Positions 1 to 8,170 are shown, numbered from the stretch's first letter. The stretch is 50,703 nt of DNA from Maribacter sp. (GCA_020629415.1 JAHDDL010000028.1:1-50703), one strand, 5' to 3'. Made by a program: numbers and translations. The notes: generated by a model from the letters alone, not told the origin.

Positions 1-51
1 ACGACCTGCTGATTACAAATCAGCTGCTCTAGCCAGCTGAGCTACATCGGC
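1..51 (-). tRNA. tRNA-Thr (anticodon TGT), 3' part cut by window edge
   Basis: Read on the minus strand the segment begins GCCGATGTAGCTCAG and carries a D-arm, an anticodon stem and the loop TTTGTAA, which puts TGT at the anticodon and so decodes ACA (Thr). Only the first 51 nt (acceptor 5' strand, D-arm, anticodon arm) lie in the window; the variable loop, T-arm and 3' acceptor strand are to the left of position 1. The gene lies downstream of hpf on the same strand and has its own promoter-like element upstream. In many flavobacteria hpf is followed by a tRNA cluster and then tuf; I infer, but cannot see, that this continues to the left. Confidence 0.93.
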
Positions 52-103
52 TTATTTTACAACTTTTTCTGTCATAAAAAAGCCCGCTATTTCTAACGGA
101 CTG

Positions 104-132
104 CAAATGTATAGTATTTTTTGTTTATTCAA
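104..132 (-). promoter_or_regulatory. Promoter of the tRNA-Thr transcript
   Basis: On the minus strand a perfect Bacteroidota -7 box TACATTTG (104-111) lies about 50 nt before the tRNA, with TTG (130-132, within TTTTG) 18 nt upstream as a -33 element. Spacing is 18 rather than the usual 19 nt. It would let the tRNA cluster be transcribed independently of hpf. Confidence 0.55.
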
Positions 133-154
133 AACAAATTTTAAAAAATTTTTA

Positions 155-457
155 TCAAGCTTGTAATCTTATTTTTTCTTTTTGCTTTATTAGTCTGCGT
201 TCCAGAGAACTACAGGCAGAGTCTACAGCCTCTTCAAAAGATTTACATTGCTTTTTTACTACAAATTTATCTTTAGGAACAGAAATTTTAATTTCCACTA
301 TCTTATTCTCCTTTGCACTGGTATTCTCAACTTTCATATAAACATCTGAGCTAATTACCTTAGAATAAAAGGTTTCCACTTTATCAAGTCTATTTTGAAG
401 AAAATTGATCAACTTTTGGTCTGCATTAAAATTTACCGATTGCGCATTTACTTTCAT
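155..457 (-). CDS. hpf: Ribosome hibernation promoting factor (short HPF/RaiA family)
   Basis: This 100-residue protein matches the short HPF/YfiA type. It starts MKVNAQSVNF, has the beta-strand/helix alternation of the family, and ends in a basic stretch (ERRLIKQKEKIRLQA). Family members bind the 30S decoding region in stationary phase and stop translation by inactivating or pairing ribosomes. No long C-terminal dimerisation domain is present, so it is the short form. It lies 45 nt downstream of the recombinase gene in the same direction and is probably cotranscribed with it; this pair is common in flavobacteria. The start is the first ATG in frame and agrees with the usual N-terminus. The function is assigned from family resemblance and length, with high confidence. 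Confidence 0.9.
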   Translation of the reverse strand: MKVNAQSVNFNADQKLINFLQNRLDKVETFYSKVISSDVYMKVENTSAKENKIVEIKISVPKDKFVVKKQCKSFEEAVDSACSSLERRLIKQKEKIRLQA

Positions 458-502
458 AGTCAGAAATTTTATGGCCTAATAAGATTTAGCCAGATTAAAC
501 AT

Positions 503-1396
503 TTATTTTTTATTCCCCCGCGGATGGGCTTTAGCATGCACTTTCTTTAACTCGGCAATACTATTATGCGTATAAACTTGAGTAGAAGCCAAACTAGAAT
601 GACCCAACAACTCTTTTACCGCATTTAAATCTGCACCTTTGTTTAAAAGATGAGTAGCAAAGGTGTGCCTAAGAATATGCGGACTAGTCTTCACCTTTGA
701 GGAAACCTCTCTAAAATACTTTTTTATTAATCTATAAACAAGTGTTTCATACATTTTATTGCCTGATTTAGTTAAGAACATAGTTTCAACATCTACCACC
801 TCATCAAGGTGTGAGCGAACTTTTAAATACTCTTTAAACTTATCTCTAGTCTCCGTAAACATAGGAATTAGCCTTTCTTTATTTCGTTTGCCCAAAATCT
901 TAATGGTCATTGTTTCAAAATCAACATCTGATACCTTTAACGTAATAACCTCTGCCCTACGCATACCCGTAACATACAACACATGAATTAACAGCTCATC
1001 TCTTTTACCTTCAAAATCTTCTTTATAATCTATTTGAGACAGAACATTTTTCATCTCAATTTCAGAAAAAGGAATTTCCACTTTTTTCGCAGTCTTCAAT
1101 GCCTTGTGCTTATTTAAAGGATTAACATCTGTCACCCCTATTTTCTGAAGAAATTTGAAATATGCTTTTAACGATGCTATTTTTCTATTGATAGACCTAT
1201 TATTGATTTTATTTTCCGATAAATCAACTATCCAGAAACGAACAATATTGTATTCTACAGTATTAATATCCTCTACATCATAATTAGACAAGCAAAATCT
1301 GCCAAATTCAAGTATATCGTTCTCATACGCTTTAATCGTATGTAAAGAATAATTTTTCTCTAACGAGAGATAAGAAATAAATTCGCTTAAATACAT
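503..1396 (-). CDS. xerC: Tyrosine recombinase, XerC/XerD-like
   Basis: The 297-residue protein has the two-domain plan of Xer recombinases: an N-terminal SAM-like core-binding domain (about 1-90, starting MYLSEFISYLSLEKNYS) and a catalytic domain. Visible active-site residues are Arg in TGMRRAE, Lys in the following beta-hairpin (LGKRNKERLIP), HxxR in HILRHTFATHL, His in LLGHSSLASTQ, and the nucleophile Tyr in QVYTH. Length is normal for chromosome-dimer resolution enzymes acting at dif. No integron, phage or transposon features surround it and it sits between rpsU and hpf, a core position, so a housekeeping Xer role is more likely than mobile-element integration. Whether it is XerC or XerD cannot be settled by eye. 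The terminator at 1441-1467 separates it from rpsU. Confidence 0.87.
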   Translation of the reverse strand: MYLSEFISYLSLEKNYSLHTIKAYENDILEFGRFCLSNYDVEDINTVEYNIVRFWIVDLSENKINNRSINRKIASLKAYFKFLQKIGVTDVNPLNKHKALKTAKKVEIPFSEIEMKNVLSQIDYKEDFEGKRDELLIHVLYVTGMRRAEVITLKVSDVDFETMTIKILGKRNKERLIPMFTETRDKFKEYLKVRSHLDEVVDVETMFLTKSGNKMYETLVYRLIKKYFREVSSKVKTSPHILRHTFATHLLNKGADLNAVKELLGHSSLASTQVYTHNSIAELKKVHAKAHPRGNKK

Positions 1397-1440
1397 TACC
1401 TAAAGGTATTAAAGTTTAGAGCCTGTCAAAATTTGAGCAA

Positions 1441-1467
1441 AAAAAAATCCCGCAAATTGCGGGATTT
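1441..1467 (-). terminator. Rho-independent terminator of rpsU
   Basis: A 9-bp GC-rich stem (AAATCCCGC, 1445-1453; GCGGGATTT, 1459-1467) closes a 5-nt loop. On the minus strand it is followed by a run of seven T (1441-1447). It lies 19 nt after the rpsU stop codon and before the recombinase start, so rpsU is a single-gene transcript. Confidence 0.85.
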
Positions 1468-1485
1468 AATATTTATCTTAAAAAA

Positions 1486-1680
1486 CTAAACTTCTTCTTG
1501 ATCTCTTAGACCTTGAATGTATTCTGCTTTTTGTATCTGTGCTCTACGAACAACTGACGGCTTATTGAACTGTTGACGCTTACGTAACTGTCTCATTGTA
1601 CCTGTTTTGTCGAACTTACGTTTAAAACGCTTTAAAGCTCTATCGATGTTTTCTCCTTCTTTTACTGGTATTATTAACAT
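1486..1680 (-). CDS. rpsU: Small ribosomal subunit protein bS21
   Basis: This 64-residue basic protein starts MLIIPVKEGENIDRALKRF and contains the bS21 signature (KRFKRKFDKTGTMRQLRKR), as expected for the family. bS21 sits on the 30S platform next to the 3' end of 16S rRNA. In flavobacteria it is known, with bS18 and bS6, to help sequester the anti-Shine-Dalgarno sequence. The gene has its own promoter (TTG-N19-TATATTTG), an unusually strong SD (AGGAGG) 8 nt before ATG, and an intrinsic terminator, so it is a monocistronic unit. The strong SD in a phylum that hardly uses SDs points to translational autoregulation by bS21 levels, as described for Flavobacterium johnsoniae. Confidence 0.97.
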   Translation of the reverse strand: MLIIPVKEGENIDRALKRFKRKFDKTGTMRQLRKRQQFNKPSVVRRAQIQKAEYIQGLRDQEEV

Positions 1681-1688
1681 GGGCTAAA

Positions 1689-1694
1689 CCTCCT
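1689..1694 (-). promoter_or_regulatory. Strong Shine-Dalgarno of rpsU
   Basis: On the minus strand AGGAGG, inside AGAGAGGAGGTTTAGCCC, lies 8 nt before the rpsU ATG. It is fully complementary to the anti-SD core. Most other start codons examined in the window have A-rich leaders without such a motif, so this one is an exception that probably serves regulation. Confidence 0.88.
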
Positions 1695-1714
1695 CTCTTT
1701 TGTGATTAAGGCTG

Positions 1715-1744
1715 CAAATATACTAACTATATTTAAATAGACAA
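1715..1744 (-). promoter_or_regulatory. Promoter of rpsU
   Basis: A perfect -7 box TATATTTG (1715-1722) and TTG (1742-1744) are separated by exactly 19 nt, matching the Bacteroidota primary sigma-factor consensus. Transcription would start near 1708, giving a leader of roughly 27 nt that contains the SD. Confidence 0.8.
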
Positions 1745-1779
1745 CCAATTATATACTTTTTAAACCAATATCCGCTTAA

Positions 1780-2940
1780 CTATACCGTAGCAGGCTTGTA
1801 TTCTTTTTTATCGATTATGATTTTGGAAATTATTTCACGCAATATTTCTGAAGTACCACCACCAATCGGTCCCAATCTACTATCCCTAAAATTGCGAGCC
1901 ATAGGATAATCTTCAATATAACCATAACCCCCTAAAAATTGCAAACATTCATAGGCCACTTCATCGGCAACTTTCGTAGATTTTAATTTAGAGATTGTCG
2001 CTTCTTTAACTACATATTGACCTTTATCCAAACGATAGGCGACCGAATAATTATATTCTTTGCACATATCAATATCCGCATGTAAATCTACTACACGATG
2101 CCTTAGTGCCTGAAACTTATTAATAGACCTTCCAAAAGCTTCCCTTTCTGACATATATTTTAATGCATAATCCAAAACATGCTCTGACCTTGCATGAGCA
2201 TTCACACCCATTATCAACCGTTCAAGCGCAAAATGCTCCATTATATATGAAAACCCCATGTTTTCAACGCCCATTAAGTTCTCTACCGGGATCTTAACAT
2301 TGTCAAAGGCTAACTCTGCGGTATCAGAAGCTCTCCAACCTAATTTGTTCAATTTATTTGCGGTAACTCCTTTACTACTTCTATCTACAGCAAAAATGCT
2401 AATTCCTTTATTACCCAATTCAGGATTGGTTTTTGCAGCCACTATCATGTAATCTGCATAAACACCATTTGTAATAAACGTTTTAGAACCATTTAGTACA
2501 TAATGATCACCTTGCTTAACCGCAGTTGTCCTCATAGCAGCTACATCACTACCACCAAAAGGCTCTGATATACAAAGACAACCAATCTTATCTCCATTTA
2601 CACTTGGTCGTAAATACTTTTCCTTTAAAAAAGAATCTGCTTCTTTATTTAAATGAGTCATTGCCAAATAAGCGTGCGCCCACATTGCCGCTGCAAATCC
2701 ACCGGAATTTATCTTTTGTAATTCCTCTAAAAAAATAATAGTATAAAATAAATCTAGACCTAGACCACCATCTTCTTCAGGAGTTGCCAGGCCAAAATAG
2801 CCCATATCCCCAAATTTTTTCCATATAAACCTTTCTATAGTTCCAGTTTCTTCCCATTTATCTATATGTGGGACTACTTCTTTATGTAAAAAATCTTTTA
2901 GACTTTCCCTAAATAATTGATGTTCTTCTGTGAAGTACAT
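1780..2940 (-). CDS. Acyl-CoA dehydrogenase
   Basis: The protein has 386 residues from the chosen ATG and belongs to the acyl-CoA dehydrogenase FAD family (alpha-beta-alpha fold). Visible motifs are CISEPFGGSDVAAM (flavin/substrate site), KTFITNG, and near the C-terminus GGYGYIEDYP and GGGTSEI. At the position where medium-chain enzymes have the catalytic Glu (YEGT) there is Gly (IGGGT), so the base is more likely the Glu of LERLI, as in isovaleryl/long-chain-type enzymes; this is inference. The open frame extends to 3015, but the extra 25 residues overlap the upstream gene and are not family-like, so ATG at 2940 (MYFTEEHQLFRE) is preferred. Substrate chain length is unknown; a role in fatty-acid or branched-chain amino-acid oxidation is expected. 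Confidence 0.9.
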   Translation of the reverse strand: MYFTEEHQLFRESLKDFLHKEVVPHIDKWEETGTIERFIWKKFGDMGYFGLATPEEDGGLGLDLFYTIIFLEELQKINSGGFAAAMWAHAYLAMTHLNKEADSFLKEKYLRPSVNGDKIGCLCISEPFGGSDVAAMRTTAVKQGDHYVLNGSKTFITNGVYADYMIVAAKTNPELGNKGISIFAVDRSSKGVTANKLNKLGWRASDTAELAFDNVKIPVENLMGVENMGFSYIMEHFALERLIMGVNAHARSEHVLDYALKYMSEREAFGRSINKFQALRHRVVDLHADIDMCKEYNYSVAYRLDKGQYVVKEATISKLKSTKVADEVAYECLQFLGGYGYIEDYPMARNFRDSRLGPIGGGTSEILREIISKIIIDKKEYKPATV

Positions 2941-2959
2941 ACTTTGCATAGCGTTTTTT

Positions 2960-3829
2960 TTATAATGACAAATATAATGCAATTCTGTTAATACGCTCTG
3001 CCGGAAATTTATCAATTTCTACTAATTCGTTCAAAGATTTGATACTTCCGTTGAGATTACGATAATTTACAATGCCCTCAGCAACGTATTTTTGCAGATA
3101 TATCAATTTAGACAATTCTTCTACCGTTGCAGTATTTACGTTAATTTTTATAATATTTGGCTTCGTTAAAACTTTAAACCGCTCTAAGGCTCTTTCTACA
3201 ACCTCTGGCTCAAGACCATAAACATCATTTAATTGATCATCAATTAAAAAACCACCCAAGCGATCTCTAAATTTTATTATTCTAGCGGACAACTTCTCCC
3301 CTATTCCATTTATCGTTTTTAAATCTTCAGCTGTTGCTGTATTCAGATCTTTCCAAATTATTTCGTCTACTTTATTATTAGATGTAGATGTATTAAAAGT
3401 TTTTCTCCTCTTACCTTGAGTCCATTCTGGAAATTTAAAAAACGGAGCAAGAGCTTTAAGCAATGAATCTGATATTTTTGTAACATCCTGAAATTCTTTT
3501 GCCGAGTTTACATATTTATCTTTCTTTCTAAACTTGTACAATCTATCTATTTCCTCTACAGACATACCAATTGTATAGCCTTTAAAGTCAGTAATAAAAT
3601 TTGGATTAAAAGGATATATACGAACAGAGTCTTTTATTGACGCTAAAATCTTTAAGGAATCAATTTCTGCCTGTAAACCACTTTCAAACTGTAAAGGAGC
3701 AGCTTTACTTAACGTATTTTTATTATAGAAATAATAACCTAATTGAACAGCAATGAGAAAAAATAAGAAAAAGAAAATCCCACTTCGTTCTTCTTTATTG
3801 AACTTAAAGTGGGATTTAAATGAATTCAT
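2960..3829 (-). CDS. Membrane-anchored helix-hairpin-helix protein (ComEA-like)
   Basis: The protein has 289 residues. One N-terminal transmembrane helix (about 17-35, GIFFFLFFLIAVQLGYYF) follows a basic start (FKFNKEERS), so most of the protein should be outside the membrane. Two clear HhH units follow: DLNTATAEDLKTINGIGEKL (about 160-180) and NVNTATVEELSKL (about 230-245). The second lacks the usual GIG turn and has YLQKYVAEGI instead. A weaker third unit is seen around FKGYTIGMSVEEIDRLYKFR. HhH motifs bind DNA backbone non-specifically, and ComEA proteins capture DNA for uptake. Here the protein is larger than ComEA and its role in competence is unproven. It sits 8 nt after the symporter gene and 19 nt before the acyl-CoA dehydrogenase. 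Confidence 0.78.
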   Translation of the reverse strand: MNSFKSHFKFNKEERSGIFFFLFFLIAVQLGYYFYNKNTLSKAAPLQFESGLQAEIDSLKILASIKDSVRIYPFNPNFITDFKGYTIGMSVEEIDRLYKFRKKDKYVNSAKEFQDVTKISDSLLKALAPFFKFPEWTQGKRRKTFNTSTSNNKVDEIIWKDLNTATAEDLKTINGIGEKLSARIIKFRDRLGGFLIDDQLNDVYGLEPEVVERALERFKVLTKPNIIKINVNTATVEELSKLIYLQKYVAEGIVNYRNLNGSIKSLNELVEIDKFPAERINRIALYLSL

Positions 3830-3837
3830 GATGTTTC

Positions 3838-5526
3838 TTAATCTTCTATAGCATCATACTTTAACTTAATTGCACCCAAGTATCTATTCAATTGTTTTTT
3901 AACAATTGGGAACAAGAAGAATAGACCTACCATATTAGGGAATACCATTGCAAATATCATTGCATCAGAGAAATCCCAAATAGATTTCATACTTGCCGCA
4001 GCACCGATAACGATGAATGTACAGAATAATAATTTATAAACAATATCAGCCGTTCTACCACGTCCGAATAAATATTTCCAAGATTGTAATCCGTAATAAG
4101 ACCATGATATCATTGTTGACACAGCAAATAATACCACTGCAATAGTTAAAAATACATTAGAATAAGGAATATATTTAGCAAATGCTACAGCAGTAATACC
4201 AGCACCTTCATAAGCAACACCGTCAATTAAAACTGATCCGGAACCATCACCACCATAAGTAAACGCGCCACCAAAATTGAAAATAATTATTACTATTGCC
4301 GTCATTGTACATATAACAACGGTATCAATAAAAGGTTCCAGTAAAGCTACCAAACCTTCAGATGCAGAATATTTTGTTCTTACCGCAGAGTGCGCAATAG
4401 ATGCCGAACCTGCACCGGCTTCATTTGAGAATGCCGCTCTTTTAAATCCTACCAACAGAACTCCAATAAGACTTCCTACACCAATGGCAGTTGGCTTAAA
4501 TGCTTCTGCAACTATTAAAGAAATTGCATCATCTACAAGTGTAATGTTGCTAAGTATAATATACAAACATGCAACAATATACATTACCGCCATAAACGGC
4601 ACCACTTTTTCCGTTACCTGTGCAATACGCTTAATACCGCCAATAATAATTACCCCAACAAGGATTGCAAGTACCAGACCTACAATAGCACCTGCAGCAG
4701 TACTCTGCCAGTTAAAAAGTTCTTTTATTACAATTGTAGCCTGGTTTGACTGAGCAGCGTTACCACCCCCAAATGAACCACCAATACAAAAAATTGCAAA
4801 AATTACCGCAGCAACTTTACCTACGGTTTCAAAACCTCTTTCTTTAAGACCTTTACTTATATAATACATTGGCCCACCATAAACGGTACCATCTTCACCA
4901 ACATCTCTATATTGAACCCCTAAAGTACATTCAACGAATTTTGATGACATACCCAAAAGACCGCAAACAATCATCCAAAAAGTAGCACCAGGACCACCCA
5001 AGGCAATAGCCAAGGCTACACCTGCAATATTACCGTTACCTACCGTACCGGATACGGCAGTAGCCAATGCCTGAAAATGACTTACCTCCCCTTCTGAACT
5101 TTCATCTCTAATAGTATCTATAATATCGCCATCAACGGCCATATCATTTTCTAAACTAACAAGATGATCCTCAATATCAACATTTGTTAAATCTTGGCCT
5201 TGTGCAATACCATCTTCTCCATAAAGATTTTGTGCACCATGCTTTTCAATATCCTCATATTTACCACGAACGGTATTAATAGCCTTTCCAAAAAACCTTA
5301 TGTTAGGAAAACCAAAATAGACCGTAAAAAATAGTGCACTACCTACCAACAGTACCAATACAAAAGGTATGTCCGGATCGTGCCAAATATTAAAGAAAAT
5401 TACTGCTGAGAAGAAATCTGAAATAGGCTTGAACGCTTGATCTATTTGCTGATCTAAACCTTGTTCTTGAGAATAAATTAAAAATGGAAATAAAAAGGTA
5501 AACAGGGTTAGAAGTTTATACTTCAT
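3838..5526 (-). CDS. Sodium:alanine/amino-acid symporter (AGCS family)
   Basis: The protein has 562 residues with about ten hydrophobic segments. It carries the AGCS hallmarks SHFQALATAVSGTVGNGNIA (conserved loop and TM start), VALAIALGGPGATFWM, YGGPMYYI, and RAAFSNEAGAGSASIAHSA. AGCS carriers import alanine or glycine with Na+ (or H+). Two additions are unusual: an N-terminal signal-peptide-like segment (MKYKLLTLFTFLFPFLIYSQ), and an acidic insertion of some 50 residues (about 95-145) between the first membrane span and the conserved SHFQAL segment. Typical members are about 450-490 residues long. The substrate cannot be told from sequence. The HhH gene follows 8 nt later. Confidence 0.92.
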   Translation of the reverse strand: MKYKLLTLFTFLFPFLIYSQEQGLDQQIDQAFKPISDFFSAVIFFNIWHDPDIPFVLVLLVGSALFFTVYFGFPNIRFFGKAINTVRGKYEDIEKHGAQNLYGEDGIAQGQDLTNVDIEDHLVSLENDMAVDGDIIDTIRDESSEGEVSHFQALATAVSGTVGNGNIAGVALAIALGGPGATFWMIVCGLLGMSSKFVECTLGVQYRDVGEDGTVYGGPMYYISKGLKERGFETVGKVAAVIFAIFCIGGSFGGGNAAQSNQATIVIKELFNWQSTAAGAIVGLVLAILVGVIIIGGIKRIAQVTEKVVPFMAVMYIVACLYIILSNITLVDDAISLIVAEAFKPTAIGVGSLIGVLLVGFKRAAFSNEAGAGSASIAHSAVRTKYSASEGLVALLEPFIDTVVICTMTAIVIIIFNFGGAFTYGGDGSGSVLIDGVAYEGAGITAVAFAKYIPYSNVFLTIAVVLFAVSTMISWSYYGLQSWKYLFGRGRTADIVYKLLFCTFIVIGAAASMKSIWDFSDAMIFAMVFPNMVGLFFLFPIVKKQLNRYLGAIKLKYDAIED

Positions 5527-5612
5527 AAGTTTGTATTTAATTTTTGAGTTAGTTTGTCTAGCAATATCCTAAAAATAATGGATGCAATCAAATATATATG
5601 GTAGAAAGATGA

Positions 5613-6620
5613 TTATTCTATATTAAACATTTCGTTCAATTTCTTAATTTGTTCTGGTCTACCCAGTACAATAACCTTACTTTTAGGCTGTAATTCCATA
5701 TCAGCTTCGGGGTTGATGGTATACTGGCCATCAGGTGAAATGTAACCTATTATAGTACAACCCGTCTTTCTTCTTAAATCCAAATCCCTTAACGAATTAC
5801 ATTCAATCTGATCAGCAAAATCCTCTATGGCAACCTCTTCTAAATTTGTTGTATGCTCACCTTCCATAGAAAGCTTGTCCATAAACGTGATAAGATCTGG
5901 CATAACAACCAAGGACGCCATGTGATCGCCTCCGATCTTATCCGGCATGATTACCTTGTTCGCCCCTGCCAAAAATAATTTCTTTTGAGAATTTACCAAG
6001 GACGCCCTACTGATAATGAATAGATCCTTTTTCATTTGTCTTGCCGACAAAACGACAAAAAGGTTAGCGGCATCATCTGGCAATGTTGCAATTAAATAAC
6101 GTGCCTTTTCAATTCCTGCCTCAAGCAATACATCATCATCATTGGCATCACCTTCAATAAACAAAATATCATCCTCATAGCGTTCTATCACCTCTTTTTC
6201 TTTCTCTATAACCACAAACGGTCTTTTATACGCTTTTAGCCTTTCAGCAGCTTGCATACCATTTCGCCCAAAACCACAGACGATAACATGCTGATTTAAA
6301 TTTGCGATTGCATTTTTCATTTTCTTCTTTTTTAGCAGTTCTACTGAATTTCTGGAAAGTAGATAGTCTGTAACTATCGTTATAGCGAAACCAACTATAA
6401 ATACACTTGTGACTATTAAGATTATTGTAAAGATTTTACCTTCGGGACCCATAGGTCTCACCTCTGAAAAACCAACAGTGGTTACCGTTATAATGGTCAT
6501 ATAGAAAGCATCTACCCAAGAATAATCTGCCACCAAGCGATATCCTAAAACCCCAAAAGCCAAAACCATTAGCATTAAGGTCAATGCTAAATATATTTTA
6601 GACTTAAATAATTTCATCAT
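5613..6620 (-). CDS. Two-TM potassium channel with RCK (TrkA-N/TrkA-C) domains
   Basis: The 335-residue protein begins with a membrane span (about 8-27), a pore helix and a TTVGFSE selectivity filter (TVTTVGFSEV, about 46-55), then a second span (about 63-86). This is the minimal K+ channel pore. A Rossmann-fold RCK domain follows, with the nucleotide-binding glycines GFGRNGMQAAE and the acidic end VVIEKEKE (about 113-145). A C-terminal TrkA-C domain (about 245-335) ends it. The architecture matches MthK/Kch-like ligand-gated K+ channels that tetramerise in the inner membrane. The filter reads TVGFS rather than TVGYG, so ion selectivity may be relaxed. It lies 3 nt downstream of the PspC-like gene and is probably in one operon with it. 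Confidence 0.9.
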   Translation of the reverse strand: MMKLFKSKIYLALTLMLMVLAFGVLGYRLVADYSWVDAFYMTIITVTTVGFSEVRPMGPEGKIFTIILIVTSVFIVGFAITIVTDYLLSRNSVELLKKKKMKNAIANLNQHVIVCGFGRNGMQAAERLKAYKRPFVVIEKEKEVIERYEDDILFIEGDANDDDVLLEAGIEKARYLIATLPDDAANLFVVLSARQMKKDLFIISRASLVNSQKKLFLAGANKVIMPDKIGGDHMASLVVMPDLITFMDKLSMEGEHTTNLEEVAIEDFADQIECNSLRDLDLRRKTGCTIIGYISPDGQYTINPEADMELQPKSKVIVLGRPEQIKKLNEMFNIE

Positions 6621-6623
6621 ATC

Positions 6624-6851
6624 CTAAAGATCAAAAACTGAATTACGTTTCGTATAAATCAAATCTTTTATTCTAAGCCAAAATGCCAGGAACAAATAAA
6701 GTGCGAATCCAAAACCTACGGTGACAAAGGTGAGATAAATAAACGATGTTCTTACAACCCTAGCCCTTATACCCAATCGTTCTGCTATTCGACCACATAC
6801 TTCATACCCTCTTTTCTGAAAATAATGCAGTAATTTGTAAAATGCGCTCAT
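6624..6851 (-). CDS. PspC-domain small membrane protein
   Basis: The 75-residue protein resembles the PspC domain: an amphipathic N-terminus with CGRIAERLGIRARVVRTSF, then one transmembrane helix (about 36-60, FIYLTFVTVGFGFALYLFLAFW) and a short basic tail. PspC proteins in proteobacteria sense envelope stress; in Bacteroidota short stand-alone PspC proteins are common but uncharacterised. It sits 10 nt after the DUF2851 gene and 3 nt before the channel gene, so the three are probably cotranscribed. The usual CGVxxGLA motif appears as CGRIAERLG, which is a fair but not exact match. Confidence 0.75.
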   Translation of the reverse strand: MSAFYKLLHYFQKRGYEVCGRIAERLGIRARVVRTSFIYLTFVTVGFGFALYLFLAFWLRIKDLIYTKRNSVFDL

Positions 6852-6861
6852 GGGTATAAAA

Positions 6862-8136
6862 TTAGACTTTTATATTCATTAATAAAGCTCCCACAGCACA
6901 ATCCAAACATTTATCCTTTGCACAATAATTGGAATATAACTGTAAATATGCCTGAGAGTCCTTAGCATTATCAAGTGTTTCGCCCAGCTTACCAAAGTTA
7001 GCTATAATACTATTTTCTTCCTTTTTTATTTCTGACATCATCTTTAAAAAACTCTCATTTACAAGCCCACCTTTATAACGACTGTAAGCAAATTTTAAAG
7101 GAATAATCGTATTAATCACCAATAAGTTTAAAAATGAGGATGAAATTCTCTTTTTACTCTTTTTTGAAATTTTTCCGAAATTAAAATGGGTCTCCCAATA
7201 TTTAGAGGTTGTTATTGTTAGAATTTTAGCAAAATCAGCCCGTTCGTTTTCTATCAATAAATGAAAAAGGTTATTGTTTTCAGCATAAAGAGCACTCAAT
7301 TGCGCTAACCTTACGGTTGGAAAATTTGATGGTCTAAGGCGAAAAAATTCTGGCGATTTAAATATTGGGGTTAAGCTAAATTTATGTTTTAAAAAGGCAT
7401 ATTCGGCTTTCAACTTATTAAAATAAGCATCATCATTTGTATTATTCAACAAATTTGCCTGACCTAACAACAGGCTTTCCATTAAAAGAGGTTTATGGTA
7501 TAATTTTCTTATAATTGAAAAGTCAATTGATTTTCCCAATTCAACAAAAGATTCTCCATTTATTTTAGACCCAAAGGTTTTCAATAGCATTAAGAACAAT
7601 ACATGTTCCCAATCATTATTGGTTTCTTTTAATAGTTTTTCGATAAAAATCGATTTCTGCTCTAACCGTTCTATAAATAAACGATCTAGCCAATTATTCT
7701 TTATAAAATCATTGACTGTATTAAATTCATTTTCACAATTAATGAACTTATAATTTCTACTATCAAACAATTGTTGATAGGTATGCAAAATTTGTAAGGG
7801 TATAAATTCTTTTAAGGATAAGGTAGGAATTTCAGTGCCGTCTTTTCTAAAAACGGCTACATCATCTTCCCATACCACATGTAAAATTACATTATTATAA
7901 TTTTCATCTTCTTGATGATTATGCGCATACCAATCAGAAGATTTTAAATGAATCTCTACATTGCCTGCCCACAATTGTCCACTCAACTCTATCTGGGCAT
8001 TAAAAAAATCAGGACCACTAAAATGATTATGCATACCTACGGATACCACATGCACTACTTCACCAGATGTAGATACGAGACCGTTCAAGGGATACTTTTT
8101 ATACTTCCAAATAAAATGAAGCAAATCTTCCTTCAT
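6862..8136 (-). CDS. DUF2851 family protein
   Basis: The 424-residue soluble protein begins MKEDLLHFIWKYKKYPLNGL and contains HNHFSGPDFFNAQI, WAGNVEIHLKSSDWYAH and NVILHVVWEDD, which I recognise as the conserved opening of the DUF2851 family, nearly universal in Bacteroidota. The C-terminus has a Cys cluster (CAKDKCLDCAVG) that could bind metal. No biochemical function is established. It heads a probable three-gene operon (DUF2851, PspC-like, K+ channel) and is separated from the upstream rhodanese by an intrinsic terminator. Confidence 0.85.
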   Translation of the reverse strand: MKEDLLHFIWKYKKYPLNGLVSTSGEVVHVVSVGMHNHFSGPDFFNAQIELSGQLWAGNVEIHLKSSDWYAHNHQEDENYNNVILHVVWEDDVAVFRKDGTEIPTLSLKEFIPLQILHTYQQLFDSRNYKFINCENEFNTVNDFIKNNWLDRLFIERLEQKSIFIEKLLKETNNDWEHVLFLMLLKTFGSKINGESFVELGKSIDFSIIRKLYHKPLLMESLLLGQANLLNNTNDDAYFNKLKAEYAFLKHKFSLTPIFKSPEFFRLRPSNFPTVRLAQLSALYAENNNLFHLLIENERADFAKILTITTSKYWETHFNFGKISKKSKKRISSSFLNLLVINTIIPLKFAYSRYKGGLVNESFLKMMSEIKKEENSIIANFGKLGETLDNAKDSQAYLQLYSNYCAKDKCLDCAVGALLMNIKV

Positions 8137-8143
8137 TTTATAA

Positions 8144-8170
8144 AAATAAAAAACCCGCCGTTAAGCGGGT
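8144..8170 (-). terminator. Rho-independent terminator of the rhodanese gene
   Basis: A 6-bp stem (ACCCGC, 8153-8158; GCGGGT, 8165-8170) with loop CGTTAA is followed on the minus strand by a T-rich run. It lies 24 nt after the rhodanese stop and before the DUF2851 start. Confidence 0.75.

Noticed and set aside
503-1396. Integrase of a mobile element
   Set aside because: No tRNA-site duplication, cargo genes or skewed composition around it; position between rpsU and hpf fits a housekeeping Xer enzyme.
2941-3015. Longer acyl-CoA dehydrogenase start at 3015
   Set aside because: The extra 25 residues are antisense-free but overlap the end of the upstream HhH gene by 56 nt and do not resemble the family N-terminus.
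4277-4753. Plus-strand ORF of 158 aa opposite the AGCS symporter
   Set aside because: Shadow of the conserved symporter frame; no recognisable motif, low-complexity Ile/Thr/Ala composition and no start context.
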